64,000 bases of DNA from Saprospiraceae bacterium. GTDB lineage: Bacteria; Bacteroidota; Bacteroidia; Chitinophagales; Saprospiraceae. The notes below the pieces were generated by a model. That model had not been told where the DNA came from, did no database searches, and was given only the letters and a program-made list of their open reading frames with translations. The stretch is taken from NCBI GenBank assembly GCA_016714985.1, contig JADKBS010000012.1, positions 1-64,000 on the forward strand, written 5' to 3'. The position numbers and the translations under genes were made by a program. Below are positions 7,988 to 16,925 of the stretch, piece after piece (positions within the stretch are counted from its first letter, which is position 1; each line of letters begins with the position of its first letter).

Positions 7988-8725
7988 TTACCCATGCACT
8001 GCCGCCGCCATTTCCCTCACCAGTCCAGGGTCTTTCTCGATGGCATTGCCAACCACGACCACGTCGGCACCTGCCTTTACATTGGCGGCGACCAACTCCG
8101 GCGTCCGGATGCCCCCCCCGACGATGAGCGGTATGCTGATGGCCCCGCTTACCGACTCTATTACGTGCTCTGGCACTGGAACTTGGGCACCGCTCCCGGC
8201 ATCCATGAACATTAGGCGGAGGCCGAGCATTTCCCCCGCCATTGCCGTGCAGACGGCGATATCGTCCTTGTGCGTAGGGATGGGGCGTGTGTTGCTCATG
8301 TAGAGCACGGAGGTGGGTGAGCCGCCGTCCATGAGCATATAGCCCGTGGGCATGATTTCGAGCGGACTTAGCTTCAGGTAGGGCGCTGCGATGACGTGGT
8401 TGCCGATGAGCAGGTCGGGGTTGCGGCCACTAATGAGGGAGAGGAAGAGCATGGCATCGGCCTTCCAACTGAGCTGGAGCGAGCTGCCGGGAAAGAGGAT
8501 CATGGGGATGTGGCAACGCTCCTTGATGGCCAGTAGACATTGGTCAAGAGCGTTGTTGACGATGAGGCTGCCCCCGATGAAGAAATAATCCACACCAACC
8601 TCCACAGCGAGGTCGAGCACTTGGTCCATGTTGCCGAGGCGCACCTTGTCCGGGTCAATGAGCACGACGAACTTTTTTTGGCCGTCGGCCTTTGCTTCCG
8701 TTAAGCTGTTGAGTATCTGCGCCAT
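7988..8725 (-). CDS. Geranylgeranylglyceryl/heptaprenylglyceryl phosphate synthase (PcrB-like)
   Basis: A 245-residue TIM-barrel prenyltransferase that joins glycerol-1-phosphate to a prenyl diphosphate to make an ether-lipid precursor. Seen: VVLIDPDKV (phosphate and metal site), FIGGSLI, IPMILFPGSS, GYMLMDGGSPTSVLY, MDAGSGA and the phosphate-binding IVGGGIRTPE and VVGNAIEKD. The layout corresponds to the group II enzymes found in archaea and many Bacteroidota. The ATG at 8725 (MAQILNSL) is preferred to a TTG at 8740. Chain-length specificity cannot be read from the sequence. The upstream spacer holds an inverted array. Confidence 0.88.
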   Translation of the reverse strand: MAQILNSLTEAKADGQKKFVVLIDPDKVRLGNMDQVLDLAVEVGVDYFFIGGSLIVNNALDQCLLAIKERCHIPMILFPGSSLQLSWKADAMLFLSLISGRNPDLLIGNHVIAAPYLKLSPLEIMPTGYMLMDGGSPTSVLYMSNTRPIPTHKDDIAVCTAMAGEMLGLRLMFMDAGSGAQVPVPEHVIESVSGAISIPLIVGGGIRTPELVAANVKAGADVVVVGNAIEKDPGLVREMAAAVHG

Positions 8726-8737
8726 AGGTGGTGATAT

Positions 8738-8893
8738 CAATGGTTCGTGAAGGTTTCAAGTTTAAGGTTTCAAGGAGCTACCTGCTAAAATCAATTTTGA
8801 ATAGGTTGATTTGAAAAGAACCCATTCAAAAATGATATTCAATTCCAATTGAGCCAGAAACCTCCGTGAAACCTGAAACCTAACGAACCATTG
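8738..8893. repeat. Intergenic inverted array, 'ggtttca' words
   Basis: CAATGGTTCGT (8738-8748) is repeated in inverted form at 8883-8893. Inside lie the direct words GGTTTCAAG and AAGGTTTCAAGG on the left and their complements GAAACCTGAAACC on the right. Together they form an imperfect palindrome across the whole gap between two reverse-strand genes. Confidence 0.65.
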
Positions 8894-8941
8894 GATATAG
8901 TCTATGGTGCAAAGATAAGTTTCGATGCAACATAACCGCTA

Positions 8942-9979
8942 CTATTCTGCCATTGCTCCTATGACGACCGTCAGTTCAGGCAGTGAGTCAGCCGTTTTTT
9001 TGTTTTGAAGATGGCTTAGGGTTTGGCCGATGGCCAAGCTGGCTGGTGTGATTTTGTAGCTAAGTTCCCTTTTTGCCTTTTCACAGGAAACAAGTGCATC
9101 GGAGGTGAACTTCCTTGCACCGAATTTCGTGATGAAAGGGGGCTTTCCCGTCCATTTTGCCAGCAATTCCTGCACTCCTCCCACCAGCCATAGTACGGGG
9201 TAGGGCACATGCCGGAGCTGGAAATCCCGGCCACTCTTGGCCTTCACGATGTCGAACAGTTGGTGGTAGCTCAGGTTTTCACCACCCAGCATATAGTGCT
9301 CGCCACTTGTTCCATTTTGCATAGCCAGCACCAGTCCTGCCACCACATCGTCCACAAATGCGAAATTGGCGGTCGTGTTGCCGTTGCCGGGTATGATGCG
9401 CCACGTGCCGTCCAGCATTCCCTCGAAGATGCCAGTGATGCTGTTGCCATTGCTTTTGATGCCGGGGCCGAACACCTTGGTCAGATAGACGAACACGACC
9501 TCCATTCCTGTGCGGAGGTATTTTTTGCTGACCTCCACTTGTTTGAACTTGGACTTTTCATAAGGGTCGTTCAGGTTATGGCCATTGTCAACTGTTTCGT
9601 CCAGCAACTGCCCGTTTTTTGAAAAGCCAAAAACACCGCAGGAGGAAACCACCACCACCCGTCGTACGCCTTTGCGCAAGCAAACCCGCAGCAGTGTATC
9701 CGTGCCTGTTACATTTATATCGTAAAACGAATGTGGATCTTTAGCCCATAGTCCGACCAAAGAGGCGAGATGATAAACCGTGTCGCAGCCTTCCACTGCT
9801 GCTTCCAAATCCTGCTCACGGCGGATGTCGCCTTTGAAGACTTGAACGGGCAGGTTTTCCAAGGCATGCAAATCGGTGCCTTCCAATAAGAAAGCATTCA
9901 CTTGAACGCCTTGATGCAGTACTTTTTCAACCAAGTGGTTGCCGATGTACCCATTTGCTCCTGTTATCAAGGTTTTCAT
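8942..9979 (-). CDS. NAD-dependent epimerase/dehydratase family protein
   Basis: A 345-residue extended short-chain dehydrogenase. The N-terminal Rossmann motif TGANGYIGNH binds NAD(P). The family's Asp-rich GDIRR, VYHLAS and VVSSCGVFGF strands follow, with the catalytic pair in PYEKSKF (YxxxK). Substrate-binding segments such as VFGPG and FVDDVV are also present. The sequence is closest in style to dihydroflavonol-reductase or sterol-dehydrogenase-like members rather than UDP-galactose epimerases, so the substrate is uncertain. The gene is reverse-strand and likely separate from the neighbouring DUF6134 gene (50-bp gap). Confidence 0.85.
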   Translation of the reverse strand: MKTLITGANGYIGNHLVEKVLHQGVQVNAFLLEGTDLHALENLPVQVFKGDIRREQDLEAAVEGCDTVYHLASLVGLWAKDPHSFYDINVTGTDTLLRVCLRKGVRRVVVVSSCGVFGFSKNGQLLDETVDNGHNLNDPYEKSKFKQVEVSKKYLRTGMEVVFVYLTKVFGPGIKSNGNSITGIFEGMLDGTWRIIPGNGNTTANFAFVDDVVAGLVLAMQNGTSGEHYMLGGENLSYHQLFDIVKAKSGRDFQLRHVPYPVLWLVGGVQELLAKWTGKPPFITKFGARKFTSDALVSCEKAKRELSYKITPASLAIGQTLSHLQNKKTADSLPELTVVIGAMAE

Positions 9980-10029
9980 AAAGCATGATTTAAAGGATGA
10001 ACTTGGGAAATCGGTCTTTCAAACTCCGT

Positions 10030-10623
10030 TCATTCCTTTGCCACCATTTCGATTTCCGTAAGGCCGAGGTCCATTTCCACCTGTTCCAAGGCTTTGTCTT
10101 GGTAGCGGTAAATGGTCTTTCGGCCCCTCGAATTGAGCTTTTCATAGGTATTGGCCACGGCGGTTTCGATGTTGTGGAACGCTCCTTTTTCTTCGGAATA
10201 GGCGTTCAGGATGCCCTTTGGCTCATCGAACATCATGCGGGCGGAGGAATAGATGATGTCGCCTTTTACGGAAGATTTGAGTTTGCCATCCTTGAAAAAC
10301 TGGTAGCCATTGCCCAAGCGCTTAGTAGCAGTGCTTGCATAGGGTTTTCCGTTCAGCGTTATGTCCACCTTGGAGGATTCCAGCAATTTCCCGATGTAAA
10401 CCGCTTGGATGTCAAACTTGACCCTCACTTCCGTCACGATTCTCGTTTGGATGTTGGTGGTATTCTGATAGGTGGTTTTATCGCCGTCCTTGGACTTGAC
10501 GGAGCGCAATTCACCAATCACCTCCCCCTTGTGCAGGATTTTAAATGCCCTCGTTTCGTCGGCTGGTTTCGTCCAATTCAACGAAAACAGCATCAAAATC
10601 GGCAGTAATATTGTGTTCATCAT
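10030..10623 (-). CDS. DUF6134 family protein
   Basis: A 197-residue exported protein with an N-terminal hydrophobic segment (MMNTILLPILMLFSLNW), followed by a beta-rich domain beginning RAFKILHKGEVIGELR. The pattern of beta strands with a central FFKDGKLKSSVKGDIIYSSARMMF matches my recollection of DUF6134. Its function is unknown; a lipocalin- or LolA-like carrier role is conceivable from the fold pattern alone. Two adjacent ATGs (10623, 10620) can serve as start. It lies between a dehydrogenase and a glycosyltransferase on the same strand. Confidence 0.72.
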   Translation of the reverse strand: MMNTILLPILMLFSLNWTKPADETRAFKILHKGEVIGELRSVKSKDGDKTTYQNTTNIQTRIVTEVRVKFDIQAVYIGKLLESSKVDITLNGKPYASTATKRLGNGYQFFKDGKLKSSVKGDIIYSSARMMFDEPKGILNAYSEEKGAFHNIETAVANTYEKLNSRGRKTIYRYQDKALEQVEMDLGLTEIEMVAKE

Positions 10624-10777
10624 GAAACATCAGTTTTAGTATAACCTATTGATGAACAACGCATTGGGCGTTTCGTTTACCAGCCTTCCAATGAAGAACT
10701 CGAGCGACCATAGTCAGGCAGCAACTTCAACCACAACTTCTTGATAAATCTGCTTACCAGAAATGATAATCCAATCG

Positions 10778-10804
10778 AAAAAAGCTGATTTTTTTCAGCT
10801 TTTT
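10778..10804 (-). terminator. Intrinsic terminator after the GT2 gene
   Basis: On the reverse strand the sequence forms a stem AAAAAGCTGA / TCAGCTTTTTT with an A-rich loop, and the T run continues directly from the stem. It lies 13 bp past the stop of the glycosyltransferase at 10817. Confidence 0.65.
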
Positions 10805-10816
10805 GGTGCAGCGTTT

Positions 10817-11605
10817 TTAACGGGTCACTTGCTTCCATTTTTCATCCAAAAGCCTGTACCGAAGCCGTATCATTTTGGCGTTCCGCCAACTGATGACCCA
10901 GCCAGCCTTGCCATCCAGCCAGCCCATTTTAAGGAAATAGGTCTTGAAAAAACGGGCGGGCGGGGAGAGCCAGCGCTTCACGAAATTGGCTTTTTTGCCT
11001 TTGGCAAATTGTTCCTCCGCCGCCAAGCGGGCGTATTTTTCAATGCGGCGTAGGTGGTCTTCGCTGTTTTTATAGGAATAATGGTAGAGCTTGCCTTGCA
11101 ACTTAACTTCTTGAAAATCAGCGGGTATGTGCAGGGTTTCATGCACAAAATCGCCTTGCCACGCCACCTGTTTTCGATGGAACAGTCGGACCTTCCAGTC
11201 GGGGTACCAGCCGCAGTGCCGAATCCATTGGCCGCAATAGCTCGTGAGGCGGTCGAGGGCATAGACCTTTCCGGGTGTTGGTTGCAGATTGGACAGTGTT
11301 GCAACGAGTTCATCGGACAAAACCTCGTCCGAATCAATGCTCAGGATCCAGTCGTTGGTGGCCATCTGGTTGCCGATGTTCTTGGTCTTGGAAAAGCCAA
11401 ACCACTCGACCTGTACCACCTTTGCCCCCAGTTTTTCGCAGATTTCAATCGTGCCGTCCGTGCTGTTGGTGTCCAGCACGAGCACTTCCTCGCAGACCTT
11501 GCGCAGCGCCTCCACGCACGGGCCAATAGTGTCGGCGGCGTTGTGGGCTATTACGATTGCGGATACTGGATACTGGATACTGGATGCTGGATGCTGGTTG
11601 GGCAT
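10817..11605 (-). CDS. Family 2 glycosyltransferase (WaaE/KdtX-like)
   Basis: A GT-A fold glycosyltransferase, probably acting on lipopolysaccharide core or another surface glycan. Seen: VSAIVIAHNAADTI, LDTNSTDGT and the DxD-type metal site SIDSDEVL, then the family's FHRKQVAWQGDFVHETL and the helix-rich C-terminal tail. The domain proper begins at VSAIVIAH. The ATG at 11605 adds about 14 residues, MPNQHPASSIQYP, that are the translation of a 'tactggatactggat' repeat array, so the true N-terminus is doubtful. It is followed by a good terminator. Confidence 0.85.
   Translation of the reverse strand: MPNQHPASSIQYPVSAIVIAHNAADTIGPCVEALRKVCEEVLVLDTNSTDGTIEICEKLGAKVVQVEWFGFSKTKNIGNQMATNDWILSIDSDEVLSDELVATLSNLQPTPGKVYALDRLTSYCGQWIRHCGWYPDWKVRLFHRKQVAWQGDFVHETLHIPADFQEVKLQGKLYHYSYKNSEDHLRRIEKYARLAAEEQFAKGKKANFVKRWLSPPARFFKTYFLKMGWLDGKAGWVISWRNAKMIRLRYRLLDEKWKQVTR
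11560..11600. repeat. Direct-word array, 'ggatactggat'
   Basis: The 9-10 bp word GGATACT / GGATGCT is repeated five times in a row. The array overlaps the apparent 5' end of the reverse-strand glycosyltransferase gene. The same word in complement occurs at 52448-52491. Confidence 0.8.
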
Positions 11606-11717
11606 TGATGAAATTTAGCGGCAAAAATGCGGGGGATTTGCGGGTATTTGTAATTTCAGCGCTCCAAAGTTTGGGCTGGTTGTTCATTCACTGCCCCCCA
11701 ACAATTCAACAATCAAT

Positions 11718-11740
11718 CCCTGTCTGCCGAACAGGCAGGA
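11718..11740. repeat. Dispersed 'cctgtctgccga' palindromic word
   Basis: CCCTGTCTGCCGAACAGG followed by CAGGA can fold on itself. An almost identical copy lies at 27052-27073. Here it is embedded between direct repeats of ATTCAACAATC. Confidence 0.6.
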
Positions 11741-11763
11741 ATTCAACAATCAAAAAAAAAGAT

Positions 11764-12960
11764 ATGGCAAACATTGCAATGCTCGGCACCGGTTTCATCG
11801 CCGATTTCTACATCTCCGCCCTTCACGGCCAGCGCAGCCGTGACCGGGTCATCATGGCCTATTCCACCACCAAGGAGCGGGCCGAACCCTTTGCTGCTAA
11901 GCACAACATCCCGCACTGGACAAACGACCTCGCTGAGGCTGTCAGCCATCCCGATGTTGACATCGTCTGTATTGCGCTGCGCAACAACCAGCACCTCGAA
12001 GCTGCGGAAGCCGCTGCCGCTGCGGGCAAGGCCGTGATGTGTACCAAGCCCCTCGCCCGTACTGCCGACGAGGCTTGGAAGATGGTGCAAGCCATCGAAA
12101 AGGCCGGCATCTTCGGCGGCTATCTCGAAGACCTCGTTTACACGCCCAAGAACCTGAAAGCAGCCCAAAGCGTGCGAGACGGTGCCATTGGTCGGGTGCT
12201 GTGGGCCAAAAGCCGGGAGACGCACCCTGGCCCGCATAGCCCTTGGTTCTGGGACAAGGAACTCGCTGGCGGTGGCGCACTGGTTGACCTCGGTTGCCAC
12301 TGCATCGAGATTGCCCGCAATTTCATTGGCAAGAACGTGCGCCCAGTGGAGGTCATGTGCTGGGCCGACACGCAGGTGAAGCCGATTGATGCCGAAGACC
12401 ACGCCATTGGGTTGGTCAAGTACGCCAACGGTGCCATCGGCCAGTTCGAGGTGAGTTGGGCCTTCCGGGGCGGCATGGACCTCCGGGACGAGGTCATGGG
12501 CACCGAAGGCACCATCTGGCTGAACAACTTCCTGCGCACAGGCTTCGAGATGTTCACCGCACCGGGGCAGTCGGGCTATGTGGCCGAGAAAGCCGAATCG
12601 GCCAGCGGCTGGCTCTTCCCCGTGGGCGATGAAACGAACGAACTGGGTTACAACCACATGTTCAAAGACATGCTCGACAGCATGGAACAGGGCAAGCAGC
12701 CCCACGAAAACTTCTACGATGGCTATGTGGTGAATGCCATCATGGATGCCGCTTATCGCTCCGCAAAGACCAAGCAATGGGAGCCAATATTGCTGAACGA
12801 ATGGCGTGGCCTGCCCGACGAGGCCGTTCAGGTGCAAAAAGAAGTCGAGTACGACGCCGACCACTGGCTGCTCAAAGAGGAGATTCTGCCAGATGGCAAC
12901 CGCAAGCTCCTGCTGAAAGTGAAGGCGACGGGGAAACTGGTGCAAACTGAAACGAAGTGA
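11764..12960 (+). CDS. Gfo/Idh/MocA family oxidoreductase
   Basis: A 398-residue NAD(P)-dependent sugar or inositol dehydrogenase-like enzyme. The N-terminal Rossmann motif MLGTGFIADFY is followed by AYSTTKERAEPFAAKH, the cofactor-proximal CTKPLARTADEA (equivalent to the EKP motif) and the substrate-site LVDLGCHCIEIARNF. The family C-terminal domain follows (QFEVSWAFRGG, EGTIWLNNF). The ATG at 11764 is chosen because the Rossmann strand begins there; the open frame further upstream runs through repeats. The substrate is unknown. It is monocistronic and convergent with the T9SS gene at 13057, with an inverted array between them. Confidence 0.88.
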   Translation: MANIAMLGTGFIADFYISALHGQRSRDRVIMAYSTTKERAEPFAAKHNIPHWTNDLAEAVSHPDVDIVCIALRNNQHLEAAEAAAAAGKAVMCTKPLARTADEAWKMVQAIEKAGIFGGYLEDLVYTPKNLKAAQSVRDGAIGRVLWAKSRETHPGPHSPWFWDKELAGGGALVDLGCHCIEIARNFIGKNVRPVEVMCWADTQVKPIDAEDHAIGLVKYANGAIGQFEVSWAFRGGMDLRDEVMGTEGTIWLNNFLRTGFEMFTAPGQSGYVAEKAESASGWLFPVGDETNELGYNHMFKDMLDSMEQGKQPHENFYDGYVVNAIMDAAYRSAKTKQWEPILLNEWRGLPDEAVQVQKEVEYDADHWLLKEEILPDGNRKLLLKVKATGKLVQTETK

Positions 12961-12961
12961 C

Positions 12962-13056
12962 GGCCTACGGTGGACGATAGACGGTTGACGGACAACGGTG
13001 GACGGTTGACGGTTTTGTTCCTGGCCGTCCACCGTCCATCGTCCACCGTCCGTCGT
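12962..13056. repeat. Inverted array, 'ggtggacggttgacgg' words
   Basis: Left half (12966-13013): the words ACGGTGGACG, ACGGTTGACGG and ACAACGG repeated directly. Right half (13024-13054): their complements CCGTCCACCGTCC. It folds into one long imperfect hairpin between two convergent genes and could terminate both. The same words recur at 43688-43728 and near 45290-45312. Confidence 0.75.
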
Positions 13057-15555
13057 TCAAATAACCACCGCCTTCAGCGTCTTCTCTCCCGCTCCCTTTG
13101 CCCGGATGTGGATGATGTAAACGCCCGAAGCAATGGGCACCCCATCTGCATTATTCAAGTCCCAATCCAAGTCAGGGTAAGATTGAAGCGCCTCCACGCC
13201 GCTGCCGAATGGCGGCAATGGTTGTTCATTGCGGTTGAAATGCCGCACGAGGTTGCCGCTCAGGCTGTAGATGTTCACCTCGCATTGGGGAGGTAGGTTG
13301 GTGATTTTCAGGTAGCCGTTGCCTTTTTCATCGCCATAGCCGCTGTGGTAGTAATAGGGGTTTGGCACGACCTGTACCTTGTCGAGTAGGCCAGTTTGGG
13401 TGGGGCGGGGCATGATGGGGTAGGAGGGGCCAACTCCAATTCGCCCTACATTGCCGCTGCCAACGATGAACATCTTCCGCTGGCCTACCCCGGTCACGGG
13501 GTCGAAGGTTAGGTAGTTGTTGGCGGCGTAGGCCACGGCGAGATAGTAATAAGTGCAATGGTTGTAAAGGCGGCGGTCGCTCCCCTTTCCGAACAGGTTT
13601 TCCTTGATTGAAATGGTGCGCTGGATGCCTTTGTTTTCACCATAAATTACTTCATCTGGAAAATGAATAAACTGCTCGATGCCGGGTGCGGACTGGTAGG
13701 CAGGGTTTTTCTCTGCCCGCCAATTGGTGACGGTGGCGAACCCGTTTTCCTTGTCGCATTGTAACACCAAACGGGCTTTGGTAGTGTCGGCCAAGTCCTT
13801 GAAGCCAACATCTGGCCCGGCCATTTGATAGACCATATAGCCCTCGAAATTGTAGTTCTGATCTTGACTTTCCATCAATGCTTCTGGAACGCTTCTCCTA
13901 AAATCTTCTTCCTTGTTGTTTGAATATTCACCATTGGTAAGGATAAGCGTAATCTCTTCATCACCAGCTATCCAGTCCACATCAGGGGCATCGGGGCCGT
14001 ACCCAAAAAAATCTGGTTGGCATTCAAAGAATGCTTGAGCAAGGTCGTCTGCTGCAAAAAGTCGGGTGAGGTCGGGGCAGGGGTAGTCAATATTGGGGGC
14101 AAAGATGACGCCGAAGGTGAGTAGGTTGCGAGCACCGGGTTGGAGGATCATGGGGCCGAAAGATTGAATGGTTGCTCTCAAATAATCTGATAACCCATTT
14201 GGATAATCTGGCCCAGGGTAACACATTGACCATCCATCAGGGTCATTTGGAGGACTAGGAAAAGCAAATTTTGTTAAGTTAGTGCTTGTGGGGTCATACC
14301 CATCCCCACCGTAGCTTAAAGGTGTCCCATCCCTAAAACTTCCAGATAAGTAGCGATAATACTCAATTTCAGCGTTAGGAGTAGAAGTATATGGAGGGTT
14401 ATCAATCCATCCATGATTGTAATAGATAAAGGAACTGGTTGCTAATTCATTCCCGTCTTCATCTCGTGGCCCTCTGAAAATATCAATTCCCAATGCTGGT
14501 ATATATTCCCCATAAGTAGGAATTCCATTGCAATCAAATCCTTGTTGACCATCAAATGCATCTTCATTATAGTAAAATGCAAAACTCCTAGTCTTGTCAA
14601 AACCAATATAGTCATCTACAAAACAGCCTAGCGAAGGGTCAACCCACAACCCAAAATAAAACGAGTCTAAATCCTCTTTCGCCCGATTGATGAACTTGTG
14701 CTGGTAAAAAGTCATGTCATTCATGGCATCAGTGGTGGAATAGGCAAAGGCCGTAGCATGCACTTCCATTCTGATGGGAGTGCCGTTGGTTTCGCCGTGA
14801 ATAGCTCCCCCACCTTCGTCGTTGTAAACCCAGAAAATCATTTGGTCGGGGTAGCTTGGCTCTTCGCAATTTTGTAAATCCAAATAAGGGAAATCCCCAT
14901 CCAATGGATTGTAAACATTGTCCCAGTTTTGGTCAAAATACTCGGCTAAATTATAGGTGTTGTTTGGTAAAGCAAACCCATGCACCCCTTCAAAAAACGG
15001 ATTCCCTCGGCCCGGCCAGCCCTTGATACTGGCAGGTATGTCCGCAGTGGTATAAGTTCCTAGCCCTCCTTGGGCTTGAGTCCATTTGGTAAGGTGTTCC
15101 TTTATGTCGGTGCCCTTCACTTCAAAATGCCTGTCCCAATTGTTGCAGGTAGCGGCGTCGGTGGTGCCCTCGTCCACGGAGAGGGGGCCAGGCCAGAAGT
15201 CGCTGTTTCCTTGGCTATTGCCGTACTGCTGGCAGGCCATTTTCATGTTGCCGCCAGCATCGAAGCCGCCGAGCCAGATGCCTGCTGCGAAGATGGCGGA
15301 TACTTCTGGCTGGCCGGGGGCGGGTTTGGGCACCACATATTTGCCGTCATTGTTGGAGCGGTTCCACCAGAGGTCGCCGCCCGTGAGCAGCCTTGCCCGC
15401 ACGTTGTTGATGTTGAGGTCGGTCTGTGCTTGGGCCGTGGTGCAGGCCGCTTTGAAGTTGGTGGCTGCCCGACCGCTTTTTTTGGGTGGCTTCGCCATTA
15501 TCAGCCCATTGCAAAGCAGCGAAACAAGGAATAAAAAGAAGTATCGGTATGCCAT
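13057..15555 (-). CDS. Large T9SS-secreted protein, paralogue 1 (832 aa)
   Basis: An 832-residue secreted protein. It has a signal peptide (MAYRYFFLFLVSLLCNG), then a conserved N-terminal block (LNINNVRARLLTGGDLWWN, AAGIWLGGFDAGGN, SDFWPGPL) shared almost position by position with the 1363-residue protein at 16926. Many Asp/Gly/Tyr-rich segments suggest calcium-binding loops. The C-terminus has a T9SS type A sorting domain: QVVPNPYYYHSGYGDEKGNG, VNIYSLSGNLVRHF, IASGVYIIHI. The molecular function is unknown; it is probably a surface component. It lies downstream of a strong terminator, so it is likely transcribed from its own promoter rather than with the TonB genes. Confidence 0.85.
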   Translation of the reverse strand: MAYRYFFLFLVSLLCNGLIMAKPPKKSGRAATNFKAACTTAQAQTDLNINNVRARLLTGGDLWWNRSNNDGKYVVPKPAPGQPEVSAIFAAGIWLGGFDAGGNMKMACQQYGNSQGNSDFWPGPLSVDEGTTDAATCNNWDRHFEVKGTDIKEHLTKWTQAQGGLGTYTTADIPASIKGWPGRGNPFFEGVHGFALPNNTYNLAEYFDQNWDNVYNPLDGDFPYLDLQNCEEPSYPDQMIFWVYNDEGGGAIHGETNGTPIRMEVHATAFAYSTTDAMNDMTFYQHKFINRAKEDLDSFYFGLWVDPSLGCFVDDYIGFDKTRSFAFYYNEDAFDGQQGFDCNGIPTYGEYIPALGIDIFRGPRDEDGNELATSSFIYYNHGWIDNPPYTSTPNAEIEYYRYLSGSFRDGTPLSYGGDGYDPTSTNLTKFAFPSPPNDPDGWSMCYPGPDYPNGLSDYLRATIQSFGPMILQPGARNLLTFGVIFAPNIDYPCPDLTRLFAADDLAQAFFECQPDFFGYGPDAPDVDWIAGDEEITLILTNGEYSNNKEEDFRRSVPEALMESQDQNYNFEGYMVYQMAGPDVGFKDLADTTKARLVLQCDKENGFATVTNWRAEKNPAYQSAPGIEQFIHFPDEVIYGENKGIQRTISIKENLFGKGSDRRLYNHCTYYYLAVAYAANNYLTFDPVTGVGQRKMFIVGSGNVGRIGVGPSYPIMPRPTQTGLLDKVQVVPNPYYYHSGYGDEKGNGYLKITNLPPQCEVNIYSLSGNLVRHFNRNEQPLPPFGSGVEALQSYPDLDWDLNNADGVPIASGVYIIHIRAKGAGEKTLKAVVI

Positions 15556-15587
15556 GCGTCAGTGGTTTTACGGATTTGGAAATATCG

Positions 15588-15595
15588 TAAAAATA
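15588..15595 (-). promoter_or_regulatory. Weak candidate -7 box for the 832-aa T9SS gene
   Basis: On the reverse strand TATTTTTA fits TAnnTTTG at seven of eight positions, 33 bp before the start at 15555 and after the terminator of the preceding gene. The -33 element is unclear. Confidence 0.3.
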
Positions 15596-15706
15596 GGGAA
15601 AACCCATTGGAAATCAATGGATTGACTACAAGGATTTTGGAGGTGCTACCGGCTTATTTCGATACAGGAAAGAAAACTTGGAAGAGGAGCAATGGGCGGA
15701 AAAAGA

Positions 15707-15740
15707 AAATGGGAGCCAACCCAATCGGCGGCTCCCATTT
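15707..15740 (-). terminator. Terminator after the PorV/PorQ-like gene
   Basis: AAATGGGAGCC (15707-15717) pairs perfectly with GGCTCCCATTT (15730-15740). Reading the reverse strand, a T-rich tract follows the stem, 17 bp past the barrel gene stop. The + strand also has a T run, so it may act in both directions. Confidence 0.75.
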
Positions 15741-15756
15741 TTTCAAGATTTTCCGA

Positions 15757-16839
15757 TCAGTTCGGATTCTGAAGATTGATGCGGATAGACAGGTTGTGCG
15801 TACCCTGGTAAATCTTCGTGGTACGGTATGCATAGTCCAATGCGATATGCGGCGAATTTGGACGCTTTTTGCTAGTCGGCACGTTCAGCGTTGCGCCAAA
15901 AGAAAGACCAGTGTACAGCGGCTGCGAGTTGACGGTGGCATCGGTTGCAACCTGACCAAAGTCGTATTTGTAAGCTGCACGGAGCATCACCGATTCTTTG
16001 AACGAGAATTCCAGTCCGGCGCCAATCTGGTCCTCCGAGAAGGCATTGGAAGTATAGTTCGCAACACCCGTCAAACGGGAATCCTTTCCAACGTAGTAGT
16101 CATAGGAGAGGCCGATGTTGAGCACCGACTGCATCTCGAATGCCTTTGCCCGCTGGTTCACCGTAAGGCCATGCCGGTTGTCGAAAGAGGGGATTTCAAT
16201 GGCTTGTGACAAGCCTTCTCCCCGGAACTGCATGCGGCCACCGATATTGCGCAGCGAAATACCGAACTTGAAGTTGTCACGCTCGCCTGTGACGTACTGT
16301 ACCCCTGCGTCCATACAGATGCCAGTCGCAGTAACGTCTTCCACGCCTTCAGCGACAGCCCTGCCGAGTACGCCAACCGATACCTTGTTCTCGAAGATAT
16401 GCGAGAAGGCGAGGCCGAAATTGGAGTACCTTGGCGAAAAAGTGCCACCGGTGCCTTCGGGTTGGAGGGTGGTGGTACGATCAATGTCTCCAAAATCTAC
16501 GGTCATGATGGTAAGGCCAAGGGCGCTGTTCTTCCCAACTTTTTGGGAAATACCAACCGCATTGGTGGAAATGCCCGTCCCTTTCAGATAGATGGAATGG
16601 CCAAACATCACCTCAGTCTTTTGTATCCTGCCAAGGCCAGCTACATTGAGCATCATGGATTCTACGCCTGTAACCATGGAGGTGGACATGGTGTGAAGGC
16701 CTGCGCTACGTGCCCATGGGTTCATGAGCAGTTCAGGAGCACCTGCCTCACCTTGGCGGTCTGGATTGCCTGCCTGCACTGTTCCAGCAGAAAAGGCAAC
16801 CATGGCAAAGACAATTAGAAGGTATAATGACTTATTCAT
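15757..16839 (-). CDS. PorV/PorQ family outer-membrane barrel protein
   Basis: A 360-residue outer-membrane protein with a signal peptide (MNKSLYLLIVFAMVAFS) and the PorV/PorQ-type start of the mature chain, with small-residue-rich MNPWARSAGLHTMSTSMVTG followed by MMLNVAGLGRI. Regular amphipathic strands then run to the end. Known: PorV and PorQ are T9SS-associated barrels, and PorV carries cargo proteins to the cell surface. This member sits 86 bp after a giant T9SS cargo gene and before another, so a dedicated shuttle or anchoring role for these cargos is a reasonable inference. It is not PorV itself by length or context. Confidence 0.78.
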   Translation of the reverse strand: MNKSLYLLIVFAMVAFSAGTVQAGNPDRQGEAGAPELLMNPWARSAGLHTMSTSMVTGVESMMLNVAGLGRIQKTEVMFGHSIYLKGTGISTNAVGISQKVGKNSALGLTIMTVDFGDIDRTTTLQPEGTGGTFSPRYSNFGLAFSHIFENKVSVGVLGRAVAEGVEDVTATGICMDAGVQYVTGERDNFKFGISLRNIGGRMQFRGEGLSQAIEIPSFDNRHGLTVNQRAKAFEMQSVLNIGLSYDYYVGKDSRLTGVANYTSNAFSEDQIGAGLEFSFKESVMLRAAYKYDFGQVATDATVNSQPLYTGLSFGATLNVPTSKKRPNSPHIALDYAYRTTKIYQGTHNLSIRINLQNPN

Positions 16840-16870
16840 AAATTTTCTTTGAGTTGTTGAAGGAATGTGG

Positions 16871-16913
16871 CTTGAAGCCCAGGTTCGGCGAACTGCCGGA
16901 CTTGGGCTTCAAG
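16871..16913. promoter_or_regulatory. Long intercistronic hairpin
   Basis: CTTGAAGCCCA (16871-16881) pairs with its complement at 16903-16913, and the stem continues inward through GGTTCGGC to a GAACT loop, giving about 19 base pairs with some G-T pairs. It lies between the 1363-aa gene and the barrel gene and has no T tract on the reverse strand. Partial termination or mRNA processing/stabilisation is therefore more likely than full termination. Confidence 0.6.
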
Positions 16914-16925
16914 CCTCAAACCGGT

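Noticed and set aside
10778..10804. Forward-strand terminator
   Set aside because: No forward-strand gene ends upstream; the reverse-strand reading after the glycosyltransferase fits better.
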